From NCBI GenBank assembly GCA_007695355.1, contig REDX01000088.1, forward strand, positions 1-43,030: a stretch of DNA of 43,030 nt, written 5' to 3'. This document shows positions 17,996-28,258 of this stretch, in pieces. Under the pieces are notes generated by a model that saw nothing but the letters and a program-made list of their open reading frames with translations, did not search any database and was not told the origin of the DNA. Numbering within the stretch: the first letter of the stretch is position 1; each line of letters starts with the position of its first letter. Source of the DNA: Planctomycetota bacterium (GTDB lineage Bacteria > Planctomycetota > UBA11346). A program made the translations under genes and the position numbers.

Positions 17996-19648
17996 ATGAC
18001 ACTCGACACCACGCTCCTGCTTCCAGGAATCCTCACCACCCTCGGCCAGTCTCTGGCGGTGATTATTCTTCTCATCGGCGGCGGCATCGTCAGCGGCCTT
18101 ATTCTGCGACGAGCCGCACGTCTAAGTGACAGCGAAACGATCCAGCTCCGACTGGCCGGCATTCAGCGTTCAATACGCCATACGCTACTGCTGATCGGCA
18201 TTATCTCAACGCTGGCCTTATTGGGCTGGAACGCCTATTTGGTCGCCGATGGGGTTGACCCCTGGCGACATTTTCTCAATCGCGTCATCCACATAGATCC
18301 TGATCTGCGCAATCAATTCCTACAAGGCTTGGGCCTTACCATCCTCTACATCATAGGCGCTAAACTGCTTAATCGCATAATCATACGCGCCGCGGGCTAC
18401 AGCAGTCAAGCGTTAAGCAAATGGGGCCGCTTAGAGGCCAATGACGAAGCGATAGCCCGTTTTTTCCGCGGTCTTCAGCGCGCCCTCACGAATACGGTTT
18501 GGCTGGCCGTCCTCATTCTCACTTGCATGAATTTACAGCTTCCTGATCTATTTCTCGCCGCACTTTGGCGCCTCGCAATCATCTATCTTATTATTAGCGT
18601 TGGCTTGTGTATTATCCGTATAACCGCAGTCATTGTCGACACTGCAGACGGACTTTCAGGGCGCTATCTCGAACAACATACCTGGTCGAATTATTATCGC
18701 CAATTGCGCCCACTCATCCCCCTACTTCGGCGCTGCCTTGAGTATATTTTATGGATTGGGGTCGCCACCTTGGTAATGGCACAATTACCTGCCCTTGACC
18801 CCTTTGTCGCTTATGGACCGATGATTATCCAGGCGATAGGCATCTTTTTCCTAGCCCGAGTCGGCATCGAACTTACTCATCTTTTTATCGACCAAGTAAT
18901 GCTGGGAGACCAGGATATCCCTGAGGCAGAACGTAAACGACGGATTACCATCGTCCCGCTAATAAAAACGATCAGTAAACAGGTTATCTACTTTGCCTCA
19001 TTCGTCCTTATTCTCTCCAGCGCTGGCTTTGATCCCATGCCCTTCCTCGCCGGTGCTGGCGTCCTCGGCGTGGTTATCGGCCTGGGTGCCCAGCCGCTGA
19101 TCAATGACGTGGTGTCGGGCTTCTTTATTCTCTTTGAAAACACCTTTCTGGTTGGCGACACCATCCGCAGCGGAGACACCTACGGCAGCGTAGTCGCCAT
19201 TGATTTCCGCACCACCCGGATCCGGGACTTCGATGGCAATCTCCACGTTCTACGCAATGGGGACCTGCGCCACGTCATCAATTATTCCAAGGATTTCACC
19301 CACGCCGTCTTAGAAATTGCCATCGGCCACGATGGGGATTTAGAACAGGCCTTGAACATCATTGCTAACTGCGGAGCAGGATTAGAAGCGGATGAACGCG
19401 TGCGCGGACCCTTGCTCGTGCGTGGAGTAACCCGCGTCGATTCCACTGGCGTCCACCTGCGCGCAGTCATGGAGGTGGTGCCCGGAGAACACTTCTCCAT
19501 CTCCGCTCAATTGCGGGCCCGGGCTATAACGGCCCTGCAACAAGCCGGTGTTCCGCTGGCTGTTCAACAGCGCGTTAGCTGGTCTTCAGCGCAAAAATCC
19601 TGTCAGTTAGCCGAGGATGCCAACGAGGCTCCACCCTCACCTGCCTAA
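17996..19648 (+). CDS. MscS-family mechanosensitive ion channel
   Basis: AGAGVLGVVIGLGAQPLINDVVSGFFILFENTFLVGDTIRSGDTYGSVVAIDFRTTRIRDFDGNLHVLRNGDL. Confidence 0.9.
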   Translation: MTLDTTLLLPGILTTLGQSLAVIILLIGGGIVSGLILRRAARLSDSETIQLRLAGIQRSIRHTLLLIGIISTLALLGWNAYLVADGVDPWRHFLNRVIHIDPDLRNQFLQGLGLTILYIIGAKLLNRIIIRAAGYSSQALSKWGRLEANDEAIARFFRGLQRALTNTVWLAVLILTCMNLQLPDLFLAALWRLAIIYLIISVGLCIIRITAVIVDTADGLSGRYLEQHTWSNYYRQLRPLIPLLRRCLEYILWIGVATLVMAQLPALDPFVAYGPMIIQAIGIFFLARVGIELTHLFIDQVMLGDQDIPEAERKRRITIVPLIKTISKQVIYFASFVLILSSAGFDPMPFLAGAGVLGVVIGLGAQPLINDVVSGFFILFENTFLVGDTIRSGDTYGSVVAIDFRTTRIRDFDGNLHVLRNGDLRHVINYSKDFTHAVLEIAIGHDGDLEQALNIIANCGAGLEADERVRGPLLVRGVTRVDSTGVHLRAVMEVVPGEHFSISAQLRARAITALQQAGVPLAVQQRVSWSSAQKSCQLAEDANEAPPSPA

Positions 19649-19686
19649 GCCCAAATCAAGAACTTAACTCAATCATTAGAAAGAGA

Positions 19687-20832
19687 TTACACAGCGTATA
19701 CATCGCGCAGATAGCGCTTGTCCTTCTTTAATTGCTTGACGAAAACAACCGCATCTTCGTGGCTCATACCGCCATGTTCTTGAACCACCTGATGCAGGGC
19801 TGCATCCACGTCTTTGGCCATGCGCAGGGCATCGCCACACACATAAAAAATGGCACCACCCTGTATCCAACGCCAGAGTTCAGCGCCCCGTTCAAGCATC
19901 CGATGCTGGACATATACTTTATGGCCCTGATCGCGGCTAAACGCCAAATCCACCCGATGAAGAATGCCTTCTTGCTGCAGCGACGCCATTTCTTCGTGAT
20001 ATAAGTAATCAGTGGCGGAATGTTGATCGCCAAAAAACAACCAATTGCGACCGGACCCACCAACAATACGTCGCTCTTCAAGGAAAGCACGGAAGGGAGC
20101 GATTCCCGTTCCCGGTCCCACCATGATAATGTCGGTGGCAGGATCTTCGGGAAGTCCGAAGTTTTTGCTGTGATGAACAAACACCTCAACTTTACTGCCG
20201 CTGCATGAGCGCCGCCCCAAATACGACGAAGCCACCCCCTCGCGCAGACGGCCATGGGATTCCCAGGTCACAACACCCACGGTGAGATGAACTTCGCCAG
20301 GATGGGCGCGAGGGCTTGAAGCGATAGAGTATAATCGTGGCAACAGGGGTTTTAGTCCATCGACGAGCTCTTGAGCGCTGAGTGCGCCAGGGCGACAAAC
20401 AGCGAGGATGTCGCAAAGATCTCGACCGTCGCAATAGGCGGTAAGAAGCTCTTTTTCGGTGGGATCAGCTAGCTTGCGTAACACCTCATCGTTAGTGTGC
20501 GCCGAAAGCGGCTGCAACAAATTTTTCGGCACCTTACTAATTTCTAAGCATTGCAGAGCCTCGCTCAACGGCAAGGTTCCCCCACCTTTGGGCAAATCTA
20601 CCGATTCGTCGGCCTTGGCACCCAGCCAGTCGATGACCCGCTGAACCAACTCCGGATTATTACGTGGGAGAATCCCCAAGCTGTCCCCAGGGACATATTG
20701 AGGCCCCTCTTCGCCAAGATAGATAATGACGTGGCGGGTATCCTTTTGTGATCCTGCACCATTGAGTTCGCGAATTTCACTAATGGTCGCTTGGTATGGG
20801 TGTTTAGCATTATAGATGGCGTCAACAGTCAT
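19687..20832 (-). CDS. FAD/NADP-binding flavoprotein reductase, sulfite reductase alpha-subunit-like without flavodoxin domain
   Basis: YVPGDSLGILPRN, RLYSIASSP, EVHLTVGVV, MVGPGTGIAPFRAFLEER, FFGDQHSATDYLY, YVCGDALRMAKDVDAAL. Confidence 0.88.
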   Translation of the reverse strand: MTVDAIYNAKHPYQATISEIRELNGAGSQKDTRHVIIYLGEEGPQYVPGDSLGILPRNNPELVQRVIDWLGAKADESVDLPKGGGTLPLSEALQCLEISKVPKNLLQPLSAHTNDEVLRKLADPTEKELLTAYCDGRDLCDILAVCRPGALSAQELVDGLKPLLPRLYSIASSPRAHPGEVHLTVGVVTWESHGRLREGVASSYLGRRSCSGSKVEVFVHHSKNFGLPEDPATDIIMVGPGTGIAPFRAFLEERRIVGGSGRNWLFFGDQHSATDYLYHEEMASLQQEGILHRVDLAFSRDQGHKVYVQHRMLERGAELWRWIQGGAIFYVCGDALRMAKDVDAALHQVVQEHGGMSHEDAVVFVKQLKKDKRYLRDVYAV

Positions 20833-20907
20833 AAACGATTCCTTCCCGCTGTGGTACACCCGGGATCTAGCTTAAGAAATACGAGGGTCTCATAGCGCAC
20901 CAATGTC

Positions 20908-21222
20908 CTAGCCAATGCCTTTGGCATCGGCGTCATAAACTTGAACTCGCGCCCATAGATCACGACACTCAGTGATAAAAGCATGATGTATGGGGTGATC
21001 CTGGTAGGCGTCATGCGCCGCGACATCGGCAAACATACAGATCAACGCTGCGTCATAGGTGTCATCAAGCACCGGGCGTGCCGGCGTCGCTGCCGGACCG
21101 CCGATCCAAACGGCACTCGCCGAATCAATGTCGCCAAGCATGCTTAGGGCCTTCTGAAACCGCGTGCGGTCTGCTTCCGAACAGTCAGCCTTCAACCAAA
21201 AGTAGACAGTATGAATGATCAT
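20908..21222 (-). CDS. Dabb-family (stress-responsive A/B barrel) protein
   Basis: MIIHTVYFWLKADCSEADRTRFQKAL...DAALICMFADVAAHDAYQDHPIHHAFI. Confidence 0.8.
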   Translation of the reverse strand: MIIHTVYFWLKADCSEADRTRFQKALSMLGDIDSASAVWIGGPAATPARPVLDDTYDAALICMFADVAAHDAYQDHPIHHAFITECRDLWARVQVYDADAKGIG

Positions 21223-21279
21223 CGGTCCATCCTCACAAGGCGGCGCCGGGCCTTGCCCCAATAGGAATGAAGAAAAAAG

Positions 21280-21352
<73 letters not shown>

Positions 21353-21463
21353 GGAAAGGAAGTCCGGTCACTTGCGAAGGAAAGGGTGTAACAAAGGACG
21401 GCAACGGCTCAAGACCGAAGCAGCGGCCAATCAAGCGGGGCGATGACTAACCCAGATGAGGCC

Positions 21464-22258
21464 CTAGCCGCGATGACGGCGACGATCTCGCCAACGACTG
21501 GGGCTGACACCATAATGCTGAGCAAAGCTGCGACTGAAAACTTCATGAGATCGGAAACCGGCCTCCTGGGCAATGGCTTTGAGGGGGAGGTCGCCAGCTT
21601 CTATAAGCCCTTCGGCGCGCCGTAAGCGGATGCTAGCCAGTGCCTGCAGCGGACTGCAACCGCGATGGGCATGAACCAAACGGCGAAAATGGGCCGGGGA
21701 ACAAAATGCTGCCTGAGCCACAGCATCGACCGAGGGCGAGAGGTAAAGATGCTGCCGATACCATTGCAGGGCGTCTTCTACCCGCTGGCGGTCCACCTCC
21801 CTTGGATTATCGAGAGGACGGTCGCCTAGATGCTCCCATAGAAGGCAGCATAGCTCTGCAGCAATTCGCATAAAATGGCTTTGCGATGAAGCACGAGGGC
21901 GCTGGAGATGCTCCTTGGCCAATGCACTCGAAGCACGAATGCTTTGCACCTGCTCAACAGTCAAAGGCATACTCACCGGGCCCTGGCTGCAGAGTCCACG
22001 CTCGATACCCTCCGGCACCCATGAAAAATGGAATACGACCACTTCCGCCACCTGGCCGTTCCCCATCCAGCCATGAATGATCTGGGGCGGAAATAACCAT
22101 AATCGCGCCCCCTGACCTGTATCTGCCGCCACGCCACCATCAAGGATTGGGTAGATATGGCCGCTGAGAGCCGCCTCGAATTCCCACCAAGCACGCCGAT
22201 CCGGACGAATCGATCGCTGAGCGTAGTTTCGCTGGCCTGTACCGAGGTAACGCAGCAT
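21464..22258 (-). CDS. AraC-family transcriptional regulator
   Basis: C-terminal double HTH: VAQAAFCSPAHFRRLVHAHRGCSPLQALASIRLRRAEGLIEAGDLPLKAIAQEAGFRSHEVFSRSFAQHYGVSPSRWR. Confidence 0.9.
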   Translation of the reverse strand: MLRYLGTGQRNYAQRSIRPDRRAWWEFEAALSGHIYPILDGGVAADTGQGARLWLFPPQIIHGWMGNGQVAEVVVFHFSWVPEGIERGLCSQGPVSMPLTVEQVQSIRASSALAKEHLQRPRASSQSHFMRIAAELCCLLWEHLGDRPLDNPREVDRQRVEDALQWYRQHLYLSPSVDAVAQAAFCSPAHFRRLVHAHRGCSPLQALASIRLRRAEGLIEAGDLPLKAIAQEAGFRSHEVFSRSFAQHYGVSPSRWRDRRRHRG

Positions 22259-22267
22259 AAAGGCATC

Positions 22268-22318
22268 CTAGGCCGTGAGCGAAAAGGTCAAATACTTGGG
22301 CGGCCCGATCATGGACAT
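22268..22318 (-). other. Putative 16-codon leader ORF in frame with the AraC gene, ended by a TAG codon
   Basis: AGGAGG at 22322-22327, ATG at 22318 and 22312; MSMIGPPKYLTFSLTA* then D-A-F-M(araC start). Confidence 0.4.
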
Positions 22319-22407
22319 TTACCTCCTCGTTACTAAAGTGCTTCCCATATACCCCGTCCCCTCCGAGGCACGTAAGCGCGGCTCGACTGCCGCAGAAGGA
22401 TTTTTTG

Positions 22408-23730
22408 ATGAGTAATTGCAAACGCTATGCCGTCATCGGCACCGGTGCACGTTCTGGTATGTTCACGAGTGCTTTATGTAAAGATTTCAGCGAACATGGG
22501 AAGCTCGTTGCGCTCTGCGATATAAACCATACCCGGATGGCATACAATGTGCAAATGCTTAAGGAAAAGCATGAATTGCAGCATGATATTCCCTGTTACG
22601 GAATTGAATCCTTTGATGAAATGATCCGCAAAGAGCGGGTTGATACGGTTATTGTAACGACCGTAGATCGCACGCATCACACCTGGATTATCCGTGCCAT
22701 GGAAGCCGGCTGTGATGCAATTAGCGAAAAGCCGATGACCACCGATGAGGTAAAATGCCGGCACATCCTGGATGCCATCGAGCGTACGGGACGTTCGCTG
22801 CGGGTCACCTTCAATTACCGCTACTCACCGCGCAACAGCAAAGTTAAAGAGCTGCTAATGCAAGGAGTGATCGGAGAGGTCAAGAGCGTGCACTTCGAGT
22901 GGCTACTTGATACTAAGCATGGAGCTGACTATTTTCGCCGCTGGCATCGCGACAAGAATAACTCAGGTGGACTCATGGTGCATAAAGCCACCCATCACTT
23001 TGACTTGGTCAATTGGTGGTTAGATAGTTCACCAGAGACCGTCTATGCCCAGGGCGGATTGGTTTTTTACGGGCGCGAGAACGCTGAAAAACGAGGCGTG
23101 ATGCAGTTTTATGATCGCGGCACTGGCAATCCCCTAGCGGCAAATGACCCCTTTGCCCTAGATCTCTCCAAAAACGATCATAAACGGCAACTCTACCTAG
23201 AGGCAGAGCACGAGGACGGCTACCGGCGCGACCAATCGGTATTCAGCGATGGTATATCCATCGAAGATGACATGGCAGTACTAGTGCGCTACCGTTCTGG
23301 CGCCACCATGACCTATCACCTCACGGCCTATAGCCCCTGGGAAGGCTGGCGCATTGCCTTTAATGGCACCAAGGGCCGCCTTGAGTACGATGTCCATGAA
23401 AATAGTTATATTTCGGGCAGTGATGAGGACAGCAATCGGCCCGATGTACGCGATAGCAAGGCTGTCGATCTCAAAGAGCCCGCCCGCATTCTTATTCGCC
23501 CCCATTGGGGCCAACCGGTGGAGGTGGAGGTGGAGTCCGGTGGTGGTGGCCATGGTGGCGGTGATGTTCGCCTACTGCGTGACATTTTCGTTGGCGACGA
23601 GGCCGACCCCCTAGCCCGTGCCGCCGACCATATTGCTGGCGCACGCTCTATTCTTACCGGCATTGCAGCCAATAAGAGCTTCGCCACCGGCATGCCAGTT
23701 CAGGTGGACGATTTGGTGCGCGTGCCTTGA
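22408..23730 (+). CDS. Gfo/Idh/MocA-family oxidoreductase
   Basis: YAVIGTGARSGMFTSALCKDF; VDTVIVTTVDRTHHTWIIRAMEAGCDAISEKPMTTDE; NYRYSPRNSKVKELL. Confidence 0.92.
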   Translation: MSNCKRYAVIGTGARSGMFTSALCKDFSEHGKLVALCDINHTRMAYNVQMLKEKHELQHDIPCYGIESFDEMIRKERVDTVIVTTVDRTHHTWIIRAMEAGCDAISEKPMTTDEVKCRHILDAIERTGRSLRVTFNYRYSPRNSKVKELLMQGVIGEVKSVHFEWLLDTKHGADYFRRWHRDKNNSGGLMVHKATHHFDLVNWWLDSSPETVYAQGGLVFYGRENAEKRGVMQFYDRGTGNPLAANDPFALDLSKNDHKRQLYLEAEHEDGYRRDQSVFSDGISIEDDMAVLVRYRSGATMTYHLTAYSPWEGWRIAFNGTKGRLEYDVHENSYISGSDEDSNRPDVRDSKAVDLKEPARILIRPHWGQPVEVEVESGGGGHGGGDVRLLRDIFVGDEADPLARAADHIAGARSILTGIAANKSFATGMPVQVDDLVRVP

Positions 23731-23813
23731 GATCACCCATACGCATGGGCCGGGTCGTCTCTTCAGCCCCTATTCCCTGAGCCCACAGATCCGCCGCAGC
23801 AATTGTTCGCCCA

Positions 23814-23854
23814 TGGTGGCGAGGAAGGGCACTTCGCCTCTCTCCTCGCCACCA
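23814..23854 (+). repeat. 12-bp perfect inverted repeat (hairpin) between the two oxidoreductase genes
   Basis: TGGTGGCGAGGA (23814-23825) / TCCTCGCCACCA (23843-23854), 17-nt loop. Confidence 0.75.
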
Positions 23855-23894
23855 CGGCGATGGATTTTCCCTGGGCCTAGGCCATAATAGAGCC

Positions 23895-25052
23895 ATGACG
23901 CACACCCCCATCGGCACTGCCCTTATTGGCTGCGGGAATTTCGCCCGCTGGCAGCATCTACCCAATTTGGCACGGTTGCCAGGCGCTCAATTACTTTGGC
24001 TATGCGATCACAATCACGATCTCGTAGCCATGCTAGGAGATCAGTATGACTGCCAAAGCACCACCGATGCCAAGGATGTTTTAACTGACCCTCGGGTTGA
24101 GGCTGTGGTCATTGCGGTACGCGATGACCAGCAAGCAGAGCTTTGCTTAGCCGCCCTAGCACAACGCAAGCACGTGTATGTCGAAAAGCCCGTGGGCAAC
24201 TCCCCACAACAGGCCCTGTCCATCGCGAAGTCGGCTACCCATAGCGGACGGCAAGTGGCCGTGGGATTCCAAAAACGCTGCGCCCCAGCGTATGTCAAAG
24301 CCAAACAGCTGCTCGATGCAGATGGTGGAGTTCGCAACCTTTCCTTGCGCATGGTCGATGATGCATGGCGCTGGGCTAGCGGCTACCCTAAAGGCGCGTT
24401 ACTGGCCTTAGACTGCTGTCACTTGTTTGACTTAGCTCGTTTTTTTTGTGACAGCGAAGTTGCTGAAATAACTGCCCGCCGTTCTCGTCCGGATGACGAT
24501 GCGATGCTGCTGCAAATGGAAAATGGGGCCATCGTTAGCATAACCCTCTCCGGGCATGGCACGATGGATATGCCCAAAGAGCGGCTGGATGCCGTCTCCA
24601 TGCGCGGCGGTGTATGCGTGGAAGATTTTTGCGAATTGCGTGCCTACGGTTATCCGGAAATTGAACCAATCCAACGCTTTGCAGGCGCCTCTCACCCTGA
24701 TTATCCGCTCCTACCCCGCTATTTGCTCGCTGAGCAGGGAGCATCTGGGCTCGCCAGTATCCGCCGCATCGCCTGGCAGTTACGACAAGACCAAGCCGCA
24801 GGAAAGCTGAATGAACGTTATGACGCTGCGGAAATCGAGTCCTTCATTACCCATACCATCCCAAATTTTCTCCGTGATCAGGGTTGGCTCTCGGCCATGG
24901 AAGGATTTCTTCAGGCCTGCGCGGGGGCATCGACAAACCTCAACATTGCTAGGGCCGAAGACGCCTGGGCAGCGCAAATCATCACCGAAGCCGCACTGCG
25001 CTCACAATGCGATCAGTCTACCATCATCATTGACCACAAACCCTCTCAATAA
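23895..25052 (+). CDS. Gfo/Idh/MocA-family oxidoreductase
   Basis: ALIGCGNFARWQHLPNLARL; VEAVVIAVRDDQQAELCLAALAQRKHVYVEKPVGNSPQQA. Confidence 0.92.
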   Translation: MTHTPIGTALIGCGNFARWQHLPNLARLPGAQLLWLCDHNHDLVAMLGDQYDCQSTTDAKDVLTDPRVEAVVIAVRDDQQAELCLAALAQRKHVYVEKPVGNSPQQALSIAKSATHSGRQVAVGFQKRCAPAYVKAKQLLDADGGVRNLSLRMVDDAWRWASGYPKGALLALDCCHLFDLARFFCDSEVAEITARRSRPDDDAMLLQMENGAIVSITLSGHGTMDMPKERLDAVSMRGGVCVEDFCELRAYGYPEIEPIQRFAGASHPDYPLLPRYLLAEQGASGLASIRRIAWQLRQDQAAGKLNERYDAAEIESFITHTIPNFLRDQGWLSAMEGFLQACAGASTNLNIARAEDAWAAQIITEAALRSQCDQSTIIIDHKPSQ

Positions 25053-25119
25053 GGCCCCATGGCTTAGGGCCGCGATCCCTATCCTTACCAGACAGCAATC
25101 ACCATGCATGCCATAGAAA

Positions 25120-26532
25120 CTAGGTGAGCTGGGGTTCACCCTCTGGCTGGCGGTGGCGCAAATACCACGCCCGTTGGCTGCGTCCGTTTACCTGTACCCG
25201 ATCTGCTATCGTACAGCCAGGTATCCACACCACTCCCTCATCATCGGCGACGACTACCATCCGCCGACGAGCACGGGAAGGAATGCCGCGATCGGCGAGA
25301 TAGCGCAATACGGTTTTCGAGCCTTCGCTGCCAAAGCTGCGCCAGCGTTCACCATCAAGAGGGAAACGCCAAACCAATGGCCCTCGAATCGACGACTCGT
25401 CAATGAATGCCTCGTGGGGGGCAGCGATCACGTCAACGGGATCTTCCAATAAACGACATTGAATCGTGGCCCCATCGCCAAGCGAGGTTTCTCCTGGCAA
25501 TTGGATGGGGTGACTCTCATTGGGATCACTAGGCAAGGGGACTTTGATCTCCCAACTCAAGCGTTGGGCATGCTTGAGAAACAGAGTGTTCCCAAGGTCA
25601 AAACGCCGCCCCTGTTCACCATGGGCGAGATCTTCCAGAGCGGCGATAATTCGCCGATCAATGGGAAGACGAAGATTCAGGCACAATTGCCGCCACAAAA
25701 GCGAGCGCACACTTAACGGCGCCGCAAGGATCGCTGGCAGCCTCAGACTCGATAAGCCTTCTGCCTCGCTGGTCAGAAGTCTCGCCACTTCAAGCACGGC
25801 CTCGGCGGCCTGCTCGCGCTGATCTTGAGCATAATCTAAAAGAGCTTGGGTAAACCCTGGGACCCCCTCTTCTAATGCAGGAAGAACATCATGACGCAGC
25901 CGATTGCGCCAAAACCGTACGTCAAGATTACTGCTATCCTCCACCCAGTCTAAACCTTGGGACGTGAGATGCTGGCAGCAGTCATCATGGTTGCAACTAA
26001 GTAAAGGGCGCACAATGCGTATGCCTTGGATTAATTGACGTTCTTCTGGCATGCCACCCAGGCCAATCGGACCAGCACCGCGCAGCATATGAGCGATAAC
26101 CGTTTCTGCCTGATCTCCGCGATGGTGCGCCGTGGCCACTACCTCGGCTCGGTGGTCGACTGCAACTTGGCCCAAGGTGCGATAACGCAGATCACGACCA
26201 GCCTCCTCGAGACCAATTCGTTGGACACTAGCAAGGCTTGCAACGTCGGCCCGATGGAAGGATTCAATTAGATCGGCCTGACAGTTATCTCGATACCAAG
26301 CGATGCGACGACGCAAAAACTCCGCTTCATCGCCCGACTCCTCGCGCAGGCAGTGATCAATATGACAGACAATCAAGGGCCAACGACGCAGGCGAACCAA
26401 GCCGTCGAGTAGAGCGCAGCTGTCTGCGCCACCACTCACCGCGACAACCACCGGCTGACCTTGGGGCGGGAAGAGCCGCAGGGCTTGAATACACAGTTGC
26501 TCAAGAAGGGTGCTGCGATTGGAAGGGGTCAA
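25120..26532 (-). CDS. tilS: tRNA(Ile)-lysidine synthase
   Basis: PP-loop VVVAVSGGADSCALLDGL; CHIDHCLREESGDEAEFLRR; TAHHRGDQAETVIAHMLRGAGPIGLGGM. Confidence 0.92.
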   Translation of the reverse strand: MTPSNRSTLLEQLCIQALRLFPPQGQPVVVAVSGGADSCALLDGLVRLRRWPLIVCHIDHCLREESGDEAEFLRRRIAWYRDNCQADLIESFHRADVASLASVQRIGLEEAGRDLRYRTLGQVAVDHRAEVVATAHHRGDQAETVIAHMLRGAGPIGLGGMPEERQLIQGIRIVRPLLSCNHDDCCQHLTSQGLDWVEDSSNLDVRFWRNRLRHDVLPALEEGVPGFTQALLDYAQDQREQAAEAVLEVARLLTSEAEGLSSLRLPAILAAPLSVRSLLWRQLCLNLRLPIDRRIIAALEDLAHGEQGRRFDLGNTLFLKHAQRLSWEIKVPLPSDPNESHPIQLPGETSLGDGATIQCRLLEDPVDVIAAPHEAFIDESSIRGPLVWRFPLDGERWRSFGSEGSKTVLRYLADRGIPSRARRRMVVVADDEGVVWIPGCTIADRVQVNGRSQRAWYLRHRQPEGEPQLT

Positions 26533-27332
26533 GATGCTTGTTCCACGGAGGAGTTTAGGGTATGTTGCTGAGCCCTTATTACGGCGGAGGTTAGTTGATC
26601 TACCAAATGCGGCAAGATGCTAGCAGCGCTGCCCTGAAGATGAACGGTTACCGAGTCACTTAGTGGCGTCCTTGCAATATTCACCTCGACGACCGGCAGA
26701 CCTGCCAAGGCCATTTCGGGAGGAATTGCTGCAATCGGCTGCACCACAGAACTTGAACCAACCACTAGGCAACCATCGGCGGCGAAATCTTCGAGCGCCT
26801 GTGTGAGCTCAGGATCTAATTTTTCGCCAAACCAGATACTCCCAGGACGGGTGCGGGCCCCGCAACGGGGACAATCCCGTAAACTCCAAGCATTGTCAGC
26901 ATCATCGCTAACCTCCCAACCACAACTGTCTAGACAACGAGTGGTAAAAAGGCTACCGTGCAATTGGATCACTGATTCGAGACCTGCCCGTTCAAGTAAG
27001 TCATCTTCGTTGGTGGTGGCGACGAGAACCTGCATGGCTTCAGGACTAAAGCGCTGCAAGAGGGCCAAGCTGCGCTGCCCGGGATGCGGTTCCACCGATG
27101 CGATTTCAAAACGGCGCTGTCGGTACCACTCCCAAACCTTGTCAGGCTCAGCAAGAAAGCCGTCAAGGCTTGCATAAATCTCCGGATCTACATCGCCCCA
27201 TAAGCCTTGGTGTCCACGGAAGGTTGGGACGCCAGCGTCGGCCGACATGCCCGCACCGGTAAGCACCAGCAGGCGACGACAGCCAGCCAAGGCCACGGCA
27301 GCGCGATTTAACTCCGCGGTAACCTGATTCAC
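26529..27332 (-). CDS. Sir2-family NAD-dependent protein deacylase
   Basis: LTGAGMSADAGVPTFRG; TTNEDDLLERAG; IQLHGSL; Cys pairs CLDSC and CPRC; GSIWFGE. Confidence 0.92.
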   Translation of the reverse strand: MNQVTAELNRAAVALAGCRRLLVLTGAGMSADAGVPTFRGHQGLWGDVDPEIYASLDGFLAEPDKVWEWYRQRRFEIASVEPHPGQRSLALLQRFSPEAMQVLVATTNEDDLLERAGLESVIQLHGSLFTTRCLDSCGWEVSDDADNAWSLRDCPRCGARTRPGSIWFGEKLDPELTQALEDFAADGCLVVGSSSVVQPIAAIPPEMALAGLPVVEVNIARTPLSDSVTVHLQGSAASILPHLVDQLTSAVIRAQQHTLNSSVEQAS

Positions 27333-28258
27333 GGCCTAGTCCCATTTCCGAATTCGCGGACGCGCTGGCAATCAATCGCAATCTGCTGACGCAATGCCTC
27401 AAGACTGGAGAAGCGCCGCTCAGCTCGCAGGTGAGCATGAAAATCTAAGCGCATGGCCTGATCATAAATATCTCCCCCGGAATAGTCCAGAAGATGGGCT
27501 TCAACGCTTAGCTGGCGCTGTTGGGCAATACTCGGCAGATAACCAATATTTACCGCTGCCCACCAGGATGTGCCATCCGCAAGCACCGCCTGGGCAGCAT
27601 AGACGCCGTTGGCCGGCAGCATATTGGCCACGTCGGCCACATTGGCCGTTGGGAAACCCAATTCACGCCCACGACCATCTCCACGCACGATACGGCCGGT
27701 AATGCGATAGGCGCGGCCCAAAAGATGGGCAGCGAGATCCACCTCTCCCTGTTCAAGGGCACGGCGAATACAGGAGGATGAAATAGGGATTAGCCCACGA
27801 CCGGGAACCTCTTCCTGCAGCATTGGCACCACTTGCACCGGTAGGCCGTGTTTCTCAGCCCAGGATTGTAGCTGGGCAACATCACCACGACGCTGATGTC
27901 CAAAGCGAAAATCCTCGCCTACCACCACCCCTCCCACCTGTAAATCCTTATGCAGAAAAGCTAAGAAATCATCAGCGCAAAGCGTGCGAACCGTCGCAAA
28001 AGCGATCCGTAAAACGCATATTTCTTTTCCTAACACCTCTGACCATTTCCCTAAAATGGCAGGGCGTTCCCCGGGACATACCAGAGGAGGGCGCGGTTCC
28101 CATCCTAGTACTTCAGCCATTCCACTGAGATGAAGCATCGAAGGTGGACCAAGTTCTGCTGCAGCTTGAAGAAGAGCCTGATGTCCCCGATGCAAGGCGT
28201 CGAACTTGCCCAAACAAAGAATTGTTCCCGCCGCAGATCCTGAAAGCACCCGCACCAT
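27329..28258 (-). CDS. ribF: Bifunctional riboflavin kinase/FAD synthetase
   Basis: LCLGKFDALHRGHQALL; VVGEDFRFGHQRRGD; ISSSCIRRALEQGEVDLAAHLLGRAYRITGRIVRGDGRGRELGFPTANV. Confidence 0.92.
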   Translation of the reverse strand: MVRVLSGSAAGTILCLGKFDALHRGHQALLQAAAELGPPSMLHLSGMAEVLGWEPRPPLVCPGERPAILGKWSEVLGKEICVLRIAFATVRTLCADDFLAFLHKDLQVGGVVVGEDFRFGHQRRGDVAQLQSWAEKHGLPVQVVPMLQEEVPGRGLIPISSSCIRRALEQGEVDLAAHLLGRAYRITGRIVRGDGRGRELGFPTANVADVANMLPANGVYAAQAVLADGTSWWAAVNIGYLPSIAQQRQLSVEAHLLDYSGGDIYDQAMRLDFHAHLRAERRFSSLEALRQQIAIDCQRVREFGNGTRP

